A stretch of 64,000 nucleotides of DNA from Isoptericola sp044389085 (GCF_044389085.1 NZ_JBIRXP010000009.1:54047-118046); one strand, 5' to 3'. Positions 32,956 through 42,364 are shown, numbered from the stretch's first letter. The notes: generated by a model from the letters alone, not told the origin. Numbers and translations: made by a program.

Positions 32956-34610
32956 GCGACCTCCTCCGCGTCTTTCCCGTCACCCGCGTGGAAGGCGTAC
33001 GGGAGCGCCTCCCGCACCCGTCGCCCGAACCATCGCTCCGCGACGCCGACGTCACGGAAACGTCCACCCGCCGCCCGACCGACCAGGGCTGCCGGTCCCG
33101 CGGCGGCCACGACGTCATCGGCCACCTCACGCACCACGGAACGCACGGCGCGCTGCCAGGCGGCGCGGCGCTCGGACGGGTCGTTGCCCCTGCGCAGCGT
33201 GGCGACCCACGTCCGGAACACCCTGTCGAGTCCCGCATACCCTTGCTCGCGAGCGCGGCTCGCGGCCACCTGCGCTGCATCGGGGTCGCCGCCGGACGCC
33301 AGCATGACGTCCTGTGCGAACAGCCCCAACGCATAGACGGCAGCATCCGAGGCACCGACCGCGTTCTTGGCGGCGTCCGCCAGGTCTGGGCGGTCGGGGT
33401 CGAAGAGCTCGACGGGCAGGTCGAGCTCGTCAGCGAGCAGCTCGTCGTAGACGGACTCGTTGGAGCCGTACTCCATCCCGACGCCACGGACGCGGACCAG
33501 CCCGGAGCCGACATGCCGTCGTCCCTCGAGCTCTTCGAGCCACGACAGCACCCCGGGCCGGAGCCGGCGCGCCGGCTCCGCCCGCGGCCTGGCGCCCTTG
33601 TCGTGGACGAGCAGCGCGGGCAGCCCTCGCCAGAGCGCCCGGTCGGGCCGATGCTTGAGCGGCATGTACGTGTCCGCTCGGAACTTGCGGGTCTGCGGCT
33701 CGGAGTATCGCCACGCCGTCATCGGTTCGACCTGTTGCCGGTTCTGCGGGGTCGCGCGGTCACCCTGCGCATTGATGCATCCCGTGACCCGGTCGCCCTG
33801 GCCGACCAACCGGATCCGCCGCGCCGGCCAGGTGTAGAGGTCCACCGGTCCCGTGGGCTGCCGGTCGTGCTCGCCGTCCCAGTCCTCGGGTTCCGGGCCG
33901 AGCGGCGCGCGCTCCCACACCGGACGGTCATCGTCGGACGGGGTCAGTCCGGCGGGCGTCGGGGCGACGAGGTTGAGCAGCAGGGTCTCGCGGAGGGTGT
34001 CGCCCACCGCGTACAGACCGCCGAGCTGCCCCGCCCACCCCGTGCCGATGCCGTACCCCTTGCCGCCCTTGACCCGCCGGTCACCGACAGCGCCACTGTG
34101 GATCCCGGACACGTCGTACGCGTGCGCATGCACCAGCCAGCGGGCCGCCTCCGCGAAGGTCGCCGTCTCGAGGTCGTCGCCCAGCCGGGTCGACAGGAAG
34201 GCTTCGGACGCCGAGTCGTGACGACCGTCGCAGACGATCCGACTCAGTCCGAACACCTCGTCCTTCGCCGTCCGCAGGTCCGCCACCTGCATGAACGGGT
34301 GCACGGGGTGCTGCAGCCAGAACCGGTCGTGCCAGTCGTCCAGGTAGGAGTCGACGTCGGCGACCGTCGTCTTCCACTCGTCCCGTATCTCCACCCACTC
34401 GTCGGCGGTGAGCGGCCCGTTCGTCGCCCGGTGCAGCACCGCGAGGAGCACGCGCAGCAGTGCGAACGACTGCGTGGGCAGCTCGCAGGCGAGCTGCTCC
34501 AGCTCGTGCGCCCGCCGGAATACGTCGCGCAGGGAGAGCTCCACGACCGTGCCCGCATCGAGCACCGGGATCCACGGTTCGTCGACGAGCGAGAATCGGG
34601 GTTCATCCAT
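32952..34610 (-). CDS. casA: Cas8e / Cse1 (CasA) large subunit
   Basis: 552 residues, the PAM-recognising large subunit that recruits Cas3. It begins with the typical FSLVDEPWIPVLD, then LPTQSFALLRVLLAVLHRA, DRFWLQHPVHPFMQVADL, and HSGAVGDRRVKGGKGYGIGT with the L1-type loop, and carries a C-terminal helical bundle from about residue 400. Length is within the normal range (500-560). The stop overlaps casB by four bases. A 49-bp gap to cas3 contains GGAG in front of the ATG. Confidence 0.95.
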   Translation of the reverse strand: MDEPRFSLVDEPWIPVLDAGTVVELSLRDVFRRAHELEQLACELPTQSFALLRVLLAVLHRATNGPLTADEWVEIRDEWKTTVADVDSYLDDWHDRFWLQHPVHPFMQVADLRTAKDEVFGLSRIVCDGRHDSASEAFLSTRLGDDLETATFAEAARWLVHAHAYDVSGIHSGAVGDRRVKGGKGYGIGTGWAGQLGGLYAVGDTLRETLLLNLVAPTPAGLTPSDDDRPVWERAPLGPEPEDWDGEHDRQPTGPVDLYTWPARRIRLVGQGDRVTGCINAQGDRATPQNRQQVEPMTAWRYSEPQTRKFRADTYMPLKHRPDRALWRGLPALLVHDKGARPRAEPARRLRPGVLSWLEELEGRRHVGSGLVRVRGVGMEYGSNESVYDELLADELDLPVELFDPDRPDLADAAKNAVGASDAAVYALGLFAQDVMLASGGDPDAAQVAASRAREQGYAGLDRVFRTWVATLRRGNDPSERRAAWQRAVRSVVREVADDVVAAAGPAALVGRAAGGRFRDVGVAERWFGRRVREALPYAFHAGDGKDAEEVA

Positions 34611-34659
34611 CGGTCAGGACTCCTCTGGTGTCAGGTCTGTGGGGTGGCCGGGTTCGTCG

Positions 34660-37599
34660 TCACTCACGCCGCGGCCTACCCACCCGTAGGCCGAGGTCCT
34701 CGTCGTAGACGACCTCGCAGCCGGCGAGGTAGGCCCTCCCGCCGTCGTCGAGCGGGAGCACCAGCTGCCCGGCAAGGTCGGGCGAGTCCTGCCAGGCGTC
34801 GACGACGTTCTCCTCGAGCTGGTCCAGGACTTGGTCTCCCAGCTCGCCGGCCGCGAGCCAAGCGGGAAGGCGGACGGCCGTGCCGGCCAAGGCGCGTCGC
34901 TTCGCGACGGGCGGGACCTCTCGCATCTCCAGCAGCTCGCCATCGACACCCGCGCCCCGCCTGCCGGGCAGACGCCACTGGCCTCCGGCGTCGCGCTGGA
35001 CGACGAGCACCTCGAACGCGTCGTCGGCATCGCGAACCTGGGCGCGGCCCTGCGCCTCGGCCTCGCCGATGCTCCCGTCGAGCCATCCGATCAGACCGAC
35101 CCGATCCTCCGCAGGAGGCCCCAGCAGAAAAGTCCGCGCTCGGATCTCACGAACGAGGCGCTCGCTCTGGGCCTTGTGGTGCGCCTCCTCCATCGCCGAC
35201 CGCCACTCGTCCGGACCGAGGGGTTGCATGCCGTAGGCGGCATGCACCAGCGGCGCGATGTCCTGCGGCAACCGGATCCCCTGTCCCGACGTCGTCCGAG
35301 CGAGGACCTGAGCTGCCGCCCGAAGCAGAAGGTAGGGCCCGTAGACCTGACTGCAGCCTCTCGGGAACGTGGGCGGCTGGGCGCCCCAGTCGTCGACTCC
35401 GACGACGACCGCCCGCGGCTCACGTGTTCGCGACGGGCGATGGTCGGCGGGACGGTCGTGCCGGTGCAGTCGCCCGACACGCTGGAGCAGGAGGTCCGTC
35501 GGTGCGAGGTCGGTGATCAGCAGGTCGAAGTCCACGTCGAGGCTCTGCTCCATCACCTGAGTCGCGACGACGACGAGACGCTCCGGTCGCGCACCCCGAC
35601 CCGAGGTTGGAGGCGGGCCCAGGCGCTCGACGAGCCACTGTTCACGAAGCTTGCGGTCCTTCGCGAGGAAGCGTGAGTGCAGCAGCACCACGTCCGGTCC
35701 GAACACCTCCCTCAGGTCGCGAAAGGTCTCCTGGGCGCGTGTGACGGTGTTGCGGACCACCAGGGCGCAGCCGCCGTCCCGGAGCGCGTCGTGCAGCACC
35801 CGGGCCACGTCGTCGTCCGCAGCCGTCTCGATCACGACACGCCTGGACCGCGACGGACCGATGACGTCCTCGCCGACGGCGACCCCGTCGGTCAGTGCGG
35901 TCACGCGGGACGACGCCGTCGGCCTGTCGACGGCGGACCGTGTCAACGGTATGGACGGTGGTACCTCGGCGGTCACCGGTCGCGGTCGCCCTCGACGCCT
36001 GTCACGACGTCCAGGGCCCGTCCCCGTCGCGCGTCCGCGCCGATACGCGTCAACGAGTCGGTCACGCAGCTTGGGCGGCAGAGTGGCCGACAGCGCCACC
36101 ACAGGCACCCGGTAAGCGCCCAACCACTCCAGCGCCCGCTCCAGGTAGACGTTCGTGTAAGCATCGAACGAGTGCACCTCGTCGAGCACCACCACCTTGC
36201 GAGCAAGCGCCAGATGACGCAGTGCCACGTGTCTGGACTGCAGAGCCCCGAAGAGCACCTGGTCGATCGTGCCCACCACGAAGTCGGCGAGGACCCCCTT
36301 GCGCCTGCCGGTCATCCACGCGTCCACATATACGGCACCGCCACCGCGCTCGTCCCGGCCGAGGTCCCCGGTTCGCGTGCGGCCCCGAGGGACCCTGGAG
36401 AAGTCCGGGTTGAGCCACGCCTTGCCATGGGCGAGGTAGACGGAGCGACGCGCACCACCGCCGCTGTCAGGCACGACGGGTCGCTCGACGTCCGGTGCGC
36501 CCTGCCCAGGTGCTCGCGCGAGCCACCGCATCACCCGCGCGAACATCGCGTCGCTCGTCGCCTGCGTGGGCAGCGCGACCAAGAGGCCGCCCGCGCCCGA
36601 CCGCGCCGCGAGGATCTCCGCGGCCGCCAGTGCCGCCTCTGTCTTTCCCTCACCCATCGGCGCCTCGATCACGAGGATGCCCTCGGCGTCCATAGTGCGT
36701 GCCGCCTCGACCGCGGCGGCCTGGACGGGCCTCACCGTCGCGCCCTCGGGCAGGTCGAAGCGAGCCTGCAGGATCTCCGCGGCACCGGCCTCGACGCCCG
36801 TCGCACCCCACGGACGGGGGAGGTCGACGACGGCCCACGCCTCCTCGAGCCGCTCCCGGTCCTCGCCGGTCGGCTGCGGAAGGAAGTCAGCGCCCTCAAC
36901 CCCCGCCAAAGGAAACAGATCCTGGTTGGAAGCGAGCCAGTCAGCGACGACGACAAGACCCAGCAGGAGCGCGAGAACACTCCGCGGCAGTCGATGCCAC
37001 ACGGTCGTCACCAAGTAGCGGTCCGCACCGACGTGCTGCGCCATGTGTTCAAGCAGGTCGTCCTGCACCACACGCCAGGGGCCGTCGCCGAGCAACTCCG
37101 GGTTCCGTCGCCCCCGGTTGAGCTCGTGCCGCGCAGGAGGGATGCCGTGATGCCCACCGACGACCGACCCCAGGCCGCTCGCAGCTTCGAGCGGCCAGCC
37201 GTGCCGCAACTCAAGCCATCGCTCGAGCACGATCTGACCGGCGAGGCCGTGCGGCAGGTCCCTCCGCTCCGGCAGTGTGTGCGGCATCGGCAGCCCTGCA
37301 CGAACCATCTGGTCCCGGAGGCGGTCGACCTGGACGGCGAAGGCAGGGGTCGCCTTCCCGATGTCGTGCACGCCGGCCACGAGAACCAACAGCGTCCGTC
37401 CTGCGTCGTCGCCTCCACACGCGCGCGCGATCTGACGCCGCAGGGAGACGGGGAGCCACCGGTCCCAGAGCCGGCCAGCTACCGCCGCCGCATCCTGTAG
37501 ATGTCGCCACAGCGGTAGCCAGCCCTCGACCTCGAGCGACCCTTGAGGCCAGCTCTTGGCCCAGACACACCGCGCAACTCTCGTCAGCGGCGGCGTCAT
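34660..37599 (-). CDS. cas3: Cas3 HD nuclease-helicase
   Basis: 979-residue effector that is recruited to Cascade R-loops and degrades target DNA. The N-terminal HD domain carries HDIGKATPAFAVQ (~residue 76) with further metal His in HGLAGQIVLERW and VVGGHHGIPPARHEL. The SF2 helicase has Walker A EAPMGEGKTEAAL, the DEVH box VVVLDEVHSFDAYTNVYLER, motif III ALSATLPPKL, and motif VI DLLLQRVGRLHRHDRP. The C-terminal part includes the accessory domain. It is the first gene of the cas operon. The ATG at 37597-37599 has no good Shine-Dalgarno sequence and lies directly behind a TTGACA promoter with an internal palindrome. Confidence 0.96.
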   Translation of the reverse strand: MTPPLTRVARCVWAKSWPQGSLEVEGWLPLWRHLQDAAAVAGRLWDRWLPVSLRRQIARACGGDDAGRTLLVLVAGVHDIGKATPAFAVQVDRLRDQMVRAGLPMPHTLPERRDLPHGLAGQIVLERWLELRHGWPLEAASGLGSVVGGHHGIPPARHELNRGRRNPELLGDGPWRVVQDDLLEHMAQHVGADRYLVTTVWHRLPRSVLALLLGLVVVADWLASNQDLFPLAGVEGADFLPQPTGEDRERLEEAWAVVDLPRPWGATGVEAGAAEILQARFDLPEGATVRPVQAAAVEAARTMDAEGILVIEAPMGEGKTEAALAAAEILAARSGAGGLLVALPTQATSDAMFARVMRWLARAPGQGAPDVERPVVPDSGGGARRSVYLAHGKAWLNPDFSRVPRGRTRTGDLGRDERGGGAVYVDAWMTGRRKGVLADFVVGTIDQVLFGALQSRHVALRHLALARKVVVLDEVHSFDAYTNVYLERALEWLGAYRVPVVALSATLPPKLRDRLVDAYRRGRATGTGPGRRDRRRGRPRPVTAEVPPSIPLTRSAVDRPTASSRVTALTDGVAVGEDVIGPSRSRRVVIETAADDDVARVLHDALRDGGCALVVRNTVTRAQETFRDLREVFGPDVVLLHSRFLAKDRKLREQWLVERLGPPPTSGRGARPERLVVVATQVMEQSLDVDFDLLITDLAPTDLLLQRVGRLHRHDRPADHRPSRTREPRAVVVGVDDWGAQPPTFPRGCSQVYGPYLLLRAAAQVLARTTSGQGIRLPQDIAPLVHAAYGMQPLGPDEWRSAMEEAHHKAQSERLVREIRARTFLLGPPAEDRVGLIGWLDGSIGEAEAQGRAQVRDADDAFEVLVVQRDAGGQWRLPGRRGAGVDGELLEMREVPPVAKRRALAGTAVRLPAWLAAGELGDQVLDQLEENVVDAWQDSPDLAGQLVLPLDDGGRAYLAGCEVVYDEDLGLRVGRPRRE

Positions 37600-37630
37600 C
37601 CCACAAGAGTGCCAAAGGCACTCGTGTCAA
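37600..37630 (-). promoter_or_regulatory. cas operon promoter with internal 25-bp palindrome
   Basis: On the minus strand a perfect -35 TTGACA (37625-37630) is followed after 16 bases by TCTTGT, then GGG and the cas3 ATG. A dyad occupies the spacer: 37603-37627, arms ACAAGAGTGCC and GGCACTCGTGT around AAA with one mismatched pair (inner GAGTGCC-AAA-GGCACTC is perfect). A protein bound here would block RNA polymerase, so this is a probable repressor operator of the cas operon. Confidence 0.7.
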
Positions 37631-37747
37631 AGCACCACTTTCCGTCCGACTTCACCCGGCCGCCTGGGGTCCTCCTCCCCCGGCGGGCGCGCGTCAAGAC
37701 AACATCCCCTCGGGGCGTGCGACCTGTGCGGATCGGCACCCGGCTGG

Positions 37748-37753
37748 CAAGAT
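37748..37753 (+). promoter_or_regulatory. -10 box CAAGAT, leaderless start of pgm
   Basis: CAAGAT is followed by seven bases (CGATCCC) and the ATG at 37761; no Shine-Dalgarno sequence is present. Confidence 0.55.
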
Positions 37754-37760
37754 CGATCCC

Positions 37761-39440
37761 ATGCACGAGCGCGCGGGGAAGCCGGCCCAGGACATCGACC
37801 TCATCGACGTCGACAAGGTGGTGGGGGCGTACTACGACCTCGTGCCCGACGTCGCGGACCCGGCGCAGCAGGTGGTGTTCGGCACGTCCGGGCACCGCGG
37901 CTCCAGCCTGGACACGGCATTCAACGAGGCGCACATCGCGGCGGTCACGCAGGCGATCGTCGAGTACCGGGCGTCGCAGGGCACGGACGGCCCGCTGTTC
38001 ATCGGCCGGGACACGCACGCACTGTCCCTGCCGGCGTGGCAGACGGCGCTGGAGGTGCTGGCCGCGGCGGGCGTGACGGTGATGGTGGACGCGCGCGACT
38101 CGTTCACCCCCACGCCCGCCGTGTCCCAGTCGATCCTCATCCACAACGGCGCGACGACGGGCGACGGCGTGCGCACGCAGGGCCCCGGGCTCGCGGACGG
38201 GATCGTCGTCACCCCGTCGCACAACCCGCCGCGCGACGGCGGCTTCAAGTACAACCCCCCGCACGGCGGGCCCGCCGGGTCGGAGGCGACCGGCTGGATC
38301 GCGGACCGCGCCAACGAGATCCTCCGCACCGGCGGCCTCGCCTCGGTGCGGAGGGTGTCGCTCGAGGACGCGCTCGCCGCCGGCACGACGCACAAGCACG
38401 ACTTCCTCACCACGTACGTCGACGACCTGCCGAACGTCGTCGACGTCGAGGCGATCCGCTCGGCCGGCGTCCGTATCGGCGCCGACCCGCTGGGCGGGGC
38501 GTCCGTGGAGTACTGGGGCGCGATCGGCGAGCGGTACGACCTCGACCTCACCGTGGTGAACCCGCAGGTCGACCCCCGGTGGTCGTTCATGACCCTCGAC
38601 TGGGACGGCAAGATCCGCATGGACTGCAGCTCCCCGTACGCGATGGCGTCGCTGGTCGAGAAGATGGCGGGAGACGCGCCGTTCGACGTCGCGACCGGCA
38701 ACGACGCGGACTCCGACCGGCACGGCATCGTCACCCCGGACGCCGGGCTGATGAACCCGAACCACTACCTGGCGGTCGCGATCGAGTACCTGTACGGCGG
38801 GGCGCGCCCGGGCTGGCCGGAGGGCACGGCCGTCGGCAAGACCCTCGTGTCGTCGGCGCTGATCGACCGGGTCGTGGCCGGCCTCGGCCGCACCCTGGTC
38901 GAGGTGCCGGTGGGCTTCAAGTGGTTCGTGCCCGGGCTGCTGACCGGGGAGGTCGGCTTCGGGGGCGAGGAGTCCGCGGGGGCGTCGTTCCTGCGTCGCG
39001 ACGGGCGGGTCTGGTCCACCGACAAGGACGGCCTGCTGCTGGCGCTGCTCGCCTCCGAGATCATCGCGACGACCGGGCGGACGCCGTCCGAGCACCACGC
39101 CGACCTGGTCGCCCGCCACGGCGAGTCCTGGTACGCCCGCGTGGACGCCCCGGCGTCGCGCGACCAGAAGGCGCGCCTCGCGGCCCTCTCCCCCGACGCG
39201 GTCACCTCCACGACCCTCGCCGGCCAGGACATCACCGCGACGCTCACCGAGGCGCCGGGCAACGGCGCGAAGATCGGCGGCCTCAAGGTCACCACCGAGG
39301 ACGCGTGGTTCGCGGCCCGCCCGTCCGGCACGGAGGACGTGTACAAGATCTACGCCGAGTCGTTCGTCTCGGCCGACCACCTCGCGCAGGTGCAGGACGC
39401 CGCCAAGGAGCTGGTCGACGGCGCGCTCGGCGACGCCTGA
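37761..39440 (+). CDS. pgm: Phosphoglucomutase (alpha-D-glucose phosphate-specific)
   Basis: 559-residue cytosolic enzyme interconverting glucose-1-phosphate and glucose-6-phosphate. Motifs: QVVFGTSGHRGSSL, phosphoserine loop GIVVTPSHNPPRDGGFKY, Mg-binding ATGNDADSDRHGIV, sugar-binding GFGGEESAGASF and phosphate-binding ARPSGTEDVYKIY. Length and TPSHNPP place it with the bacterial Pgm, not phosphomannomutase. It diverges from cas3 across a 161-bp gap and converges on the WYL regulator gene with four bases between stops. Confidence 0.96.
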   Translation: MHERAGKPAQDIDLIDVDKVVGAYYDLVPDVADPAQQVVFGTSGHRGSSLDTAFNEAHIAAVTQAIVEYRASQGTDGPLFIGRDTHALSLPAWQTALEVLAAAGVTVMVDARDSFTPTPAVSQSILIHNGATTGDGVRTQGPGLADGIVVTPSHNPPRDGGFKYNPPHGGPAGSEATGWIADRANEILRTGGLASVRRVSLEDALAAGTTHKHDFLTTYVDDLPNVVDVEAIRSAGVRIGADPLGGASVEYWGAIGERYDLDLTVVNPQVDPRWSFMTLDWDGKIRMDCSSPYAMASLVEKMAGDAPFDVATGNDADSDRHGIVTPDAGLMNPNHYLAVAIEYLYGGARPGWPEGTAVGKTLVSSALIDRVVAGLGRTLVEVPVGFKWFVPGLLTGEVGFGGEESAGASFLRRDGRVWSTDKDGLLLALLASEIIATTGRTPSEHHADLVARHGESWYARVDAPASRDQKARLAALSPDAVTSTTLAGQDITATLTEAPGNGAKIGGLKVTTEDAWFAARPSGTEDVYKIYAESFVSADHLAQVQDAAKELVDGALGDA

Positions 39441-39444
39441 CCGC

Positions 39445-40461
39445 TCACTCCCCGCGCTGCTCCGCGCCAGCGGCCGCGAAGGCGGCGGCCCTCTCCCGGA
39501 GCAGCGCGGCGAGCTCGGGCGAGTCCAGCACCTCGAACGGCCAGCGCAGCCACAGGAGCCCGCCGGCGAGCACCTCGAGCCGGACGTCGGCGATCCGCCA
39601 GTGCGTGGCCGCCTCGCCCGAGGGGAGCGTCACCGCGGTGAAGTCCGCGGCGAAGCCACCCATGTAGGCCTGGACCTGGTCGATCGGGGCGTGCACGAGG
39701 ATTGTGGCCTCGTGGGTGCGCGGCGGCGCGCCGAGCAGGCCTGACAGGAAGGCCGTGGCGTCGCCTCCCGGGACCGGCCGCGGGTCGAACCGCACCCCCG
39801 TCGGCTCCGCCCGGGTGATCCGGTCGACGCGCAGGGCCCGCCAGCCACGGTCGACGTCCCGGCAGACGAGGTACCAGCGCGTCCCGCGCGGGACGAGCGC
39901 GACCGGCTCGACGCGGGCGAGCAGGTCCTGGCCCGCGTCGGGGCCGCCGGTCGCCATGTGCCGCAGCCGCACGCGCTCGGTGTCGCGGCACGCGAGCGCC
40001 AGCACCCCGAGGACGCCCGCGTCGAGCGGGGCGGGGTAGGCGCCGGGGGCGGCGCGGGTGCTCTGGGAGGGCGCGACGGACGAGCGCAGCGCGCGGACCC
40101 GGGGCCGCGCCCCGCGCGGCATGACCTGCTCGATCTTCGCGAGGGCGGTCAGGGCCAGCTCCCCACCGCCCGCGGACCCCGAGGCCGCCGAGGAGGCGAG
40201 CGCGGCCGCGGTCGCGAGCGCCTCGTCGGGGGTGAGGACGAGGGGCGGCAGGTCGTCGCCGGTGGACAGCCGGTAACCCCCGTCGGTGCCCCGCCGGCCC
40301 TCGATCCGGTAGCCGAGGCGCCGCAGCCGGTCGACGTCGCGGCGCAGCGTCCGCCCGTCGGTGCCGAGCCGGTCCGCGAGCTCGCGTCCCGGCCAGGAGC
40401 GGCGCGTCTGGAGCAGCTCGAGGAGGCGCAGGGCGCGCTCCGTGGGTGACGTCTCCGGCAC
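39445..40461 (-). CDS. WYL-domain transcriptional regulator (YafY/DeoR-like HTH)
   Basis: About 338 residues. N-terminal winged helix TERALRLLELLQTRRSWPGR, ELADRLGTDGRTLRRDVDRL, then RIEGRRGTDGGYRLS (wing). The middle holds the WYL domain: VEPVALVPRGTRWYLVCRDV, DRGWRALRVDRITRA, and the C-terminal WCX extension (THEATILVHAPIDQVQ ...). Such regulators bind small ligands or nucleic acid and often control the divergent gene; here the divergent gene is an NmrA-like reductase and a 25-bp palindrome lies between. The GTG at 40459-40461 is chosen; a GTG 12 bases further upstream is possible. Confidence 0.9.
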   Translation of the reverse strand: MPETSPTERALRLLELLQTRRSWPGRELADRLGTDGRTLRRDVDRLRRLGYRIEGRRGTDGGYRLSTGDDLPPLVLTPDEALATAAALASSAASGSAGGGELALTALAKIEQVMPRGARPRVRALRSSVAPSQSTRAAPGAYPAPLDAGVLGVLALACRDTERVRLRHMATGGPDAGQDLLARVEPVALVPRGTRWYLVCRDVDRGWRALRVDRITRAEPTGVRFDPRPVPGGDATAFLSGLLGAPPRTHEATILVHAPIDQVQAYMGGFAADFTAVTLPSGEAATHWRIADVRLEVLAGGLLWLRWPFEVLDSPELAALLRERAAAFAAAGAEQRGE

Positions 40462-40491
40462 GGGGACCACCGCTCTCGAGGGGACTGACGG

Positions 40492-40516
40492 CTTGTGGAC
40501 ACGATATGTCCTCAAG
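40492..40516. promoter_or_regulatory. 25-bp dyad between WYL regulator and NmrA-like gene
   Basis: Arms CTTGTGGACA and TGTCCTCAAG with a five-base centre and one mismatch, containing the perfect inner GGACA-N5-TGTCC. Located mid-way in the 115-bp divergent gap, the natural place for the WYL regulator's operator. Confidence 0.65.
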
Positions 40517-40576
40517 CGGACGGAGCATGGGTTCGTCAGCCCGCCGGGTCCCCCGGCCCGTCCCCCAGGAGCAGCG

Positions 40577-41419
40577 ATGACCATCCTCGTGACCGGAGCG
40601 ACCGGCGCCGTCGGCCGCCACCTCGTGCCCACCCTGCTGGAGCGCGGCGCCGCCGTGCGCGCCCTCACCCGCAAGCCGGCGGACGCCGCCCTGCCGGAGG
40701 CGGTCGACGTCGTCGGCGGCGACCTGTCCGACGCCTCGTCCCTGGGGCCGGAGGTGTTCGACGGCGTCGACCGGGCGTTCGTCTTCCCCGCACCGGGCGT
40801 CGAGGCGTTCGTCGAGGCCGCCGTGGCGGCGGGGGTGCACCGCCTCACCGTCCTGTCCTCCCTGGCGGTCGCCGAGGAGTTCCCCCGGGACCGGGGGTCC
40901 GCCAGCCAGGTGCACCACGGCGCGGTCGAGGCGGCCGTCACCGCGCGCACCGACGCCTGGACCATCCTGCGGCCCGGCACCTTCGCCACCAACCTGCTCG
41001 CCTGGGCGTGGCAGATCCGCTCGGGCGCGCCGATCCGGGCGCCGTATCTGGACTCGGCCCAGGCGCCGGTCCACGAGGACGACGTCGCGGAGGCCGCGGC
41101 CGTCGCGCTGCTCGGGGACGACCTCGTGGGCGAGGCGATCCCGCTCACGGGGCCCGCGGCGCTCACCCGCCGGGAGCAGGTCCGGACGATCGGGGACGCG
41201 CTCGGGCGGGAGATCCCGCTCGTCGAGATCAGCGCGGAGGAGTTCCGTGCCGAGACGGCCGGCTACGTCCCCGAGGCGGTGACGGCGATGCTGCTCGCCT
41301 ACTGGAGCGACACCGTGGCGACGCCCGACGTGCCGCGCCCGGTCACGCCGGTCACCGGCCGGCCCGGCCGCACGCTCGCGCAGTGGGCGGGCGACCACCG
41401 CATCGACCTCGGCGGCTGA
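40577..41419 (+). CDS. NmrA-like NAD(P)-binding protein / atypical SDR
   Basis: 280 residues. Starts with the Rossmann motif ILVTGATGAVGRHLVPTLLE, then ALTRKPADAALPEAVDVVGG and a STE-like VLSSLAVAEEF; the classical Tyr-x3-Lys is missing, as in NmrA/TMR-type atypical SDRs. These proteins sense redox state or reduce quinones and aldehydes. The substrate is unknown. Shine-Dalgarno AGGAG lies eight bases before ATG. Likely controlled by the divergent WYL regulator. Confidence 0.85.
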   Translation: MTILVTGATGAVGRHLVPTLLERGAAVRALTRKPADAALPEAVDVVGGDLSDASSLGPEVFDGVDRAFVFPAPGVEAFVEAAVAAGVHRLTVLSSLAVAEEFPRDRGSASQVHHGAVEAAVTARTDAWTILRPGTFATNLLAWAWQIRSGAPIRAPYLDSAQAPVHEDDVAEAAAVALLGDDLVGEAIPLTGPAALTRREQVRTIGDALGREIPLVEISAEEFRAETAGYVPEAVTAMLLAYWSDTVATPDVPRPVTPVTGRPGRTLAQWAGDHRIDLGG

Positions 41420-41437
41420 CGCCCGCCGGCCGCTGGC

Positions 41438-42364
41438 TCACTCGCAGCCGACGCCGTCCCCGTCCCCGTCGAGCCGCGACGAGTAGCCCGGGTCGCCCCG
41501 GCGCACGGGAGCCGCCCCCGCGGCGCGCGCCTCGGCGCAGCTCGCGAACGGCTCCGTCCCCGCCGGACCGGCCGCCGCGTCGTCGTCCGCGACGACCTCC
41601 GGGGCCACGCCTCCGGACGGCAGCGGCTCGTCCGGGCACCGGGACAGCTCGCGCGCGATCGCGTCGTGCTCCGCCTGGGTGACCCACAGGGCGTACGCCT
41701 GCTTCACGGCCACCTGCCGGGCCACGTACTGGCAGCGGAACGCCTTGGACGGCGGCAGCCACGTCGCGGCGTCGCCGTCGCCCTTGCCCGAGTTGGTCGG
41801 GCCGTCGACGGCGAGCAGGTTGAGCGGGTCGTTGGCGAGCTGTCGGCGCGCCTCGCCGTCGAGCTGCTGGGCGCCCTTCTGCCACGCGTCGGACAGCGCG
41901 ACCACGTGGTCGATCTGCACCGCGGTCGACGTCGCCTGCCCGCGCAGGAAGTCGATCCGCGTGCCGGTGTACGGGTCGGCCAGCACGCCGCTCAGCACGA
42001 TGCAGTCGTGCGTGCCCGGGTCGGTGACGGTGCGGGTCAGGTCGCGCGCCAGGATGTCGTTGCGCGTGTCGCAGCCGTTGTGGTCGACGTCGGCCCACGC
42101 GGGGCCGAACTGGTCGCGCGAGTACCCCGTCTTGGGTGCGCGGCCCTTCACCGCCAGCGTCTCGAGCGCCGCGACGGCGGTGCCGGCCGCCGGGGGCGCG
42201 GGCCGCTCGGACTCGTCACGACCGGTCTGGGCGGCAGGTGGCTCCGCTCCGGCGAGGCCGGACGACGACGGCTCCAGCCCGCCCGCGCACGCACCGAGCA
42301 GGAGCGCGACGGAGGCTCCCAGCGCCGCGATGCCGCCGCGCCGGGTGGTGGTCCCCGCCCTCAC
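41438..42364 (-). CDS. Lipoprotein-like HNH (DUF1524/GmrSD) nuclease with excalibur domain
   Basis: 308 residues. N-terminus has a lipoprotein signal (GASVALLLGACAGG, lipobox LLGAC). The middle is a DUF1524-type HNH nuclease: GYSRDQFGPAWADVDHNGCD, TRNDILARDLT, STAVQIDHVVALSDAWQKGA (catalytic DHVV-His), LNLLAVDGPTNSGKGDGDAA. The C-terminus is an excalibur calcium-binding motif FASCAEARAAGAAPVRRGDP ... DGDGDGVGCE. It should be an exported, membrane-anchored DNase. GTG 42364 overlaps the upstream GNAT stop by four bases. Confidence 0.87.
   Translation of the reverse strand: MRAGTTTRRGGIAALGASVALLLGACAGGLEPSSSGLAGAEPPAAQTGRDESERPAPPAAGTAVAALETLAVKGRAPKTGYSRDQFGPAWADVDHNGCDTRNDILARDLTRTVTDPGTHDCIVLSGVLADPYTGTRIDFLRGQATSTAVQIDHVVALSDAWQKGAQQLDGEARRQLANDPLNLLAVDGPTNSGKGDGDAATWLPPSKAFRCQYVARQVAVKQAYALWVTQAEHDAIARELSRCPDEPLPSGGVAPEVVADDDAAAGPAGTEPFASCAEARAAGAAPVRRGDPGYSSRLDGDGDGVGCE

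Noticed and set aside
37761..39440. Phosphoglucomutase as a new component of the CRISPR locus
   Set aside because: It diverges from cas3, has its own leaderless promoter and is a standard central-metabolism enzyme.
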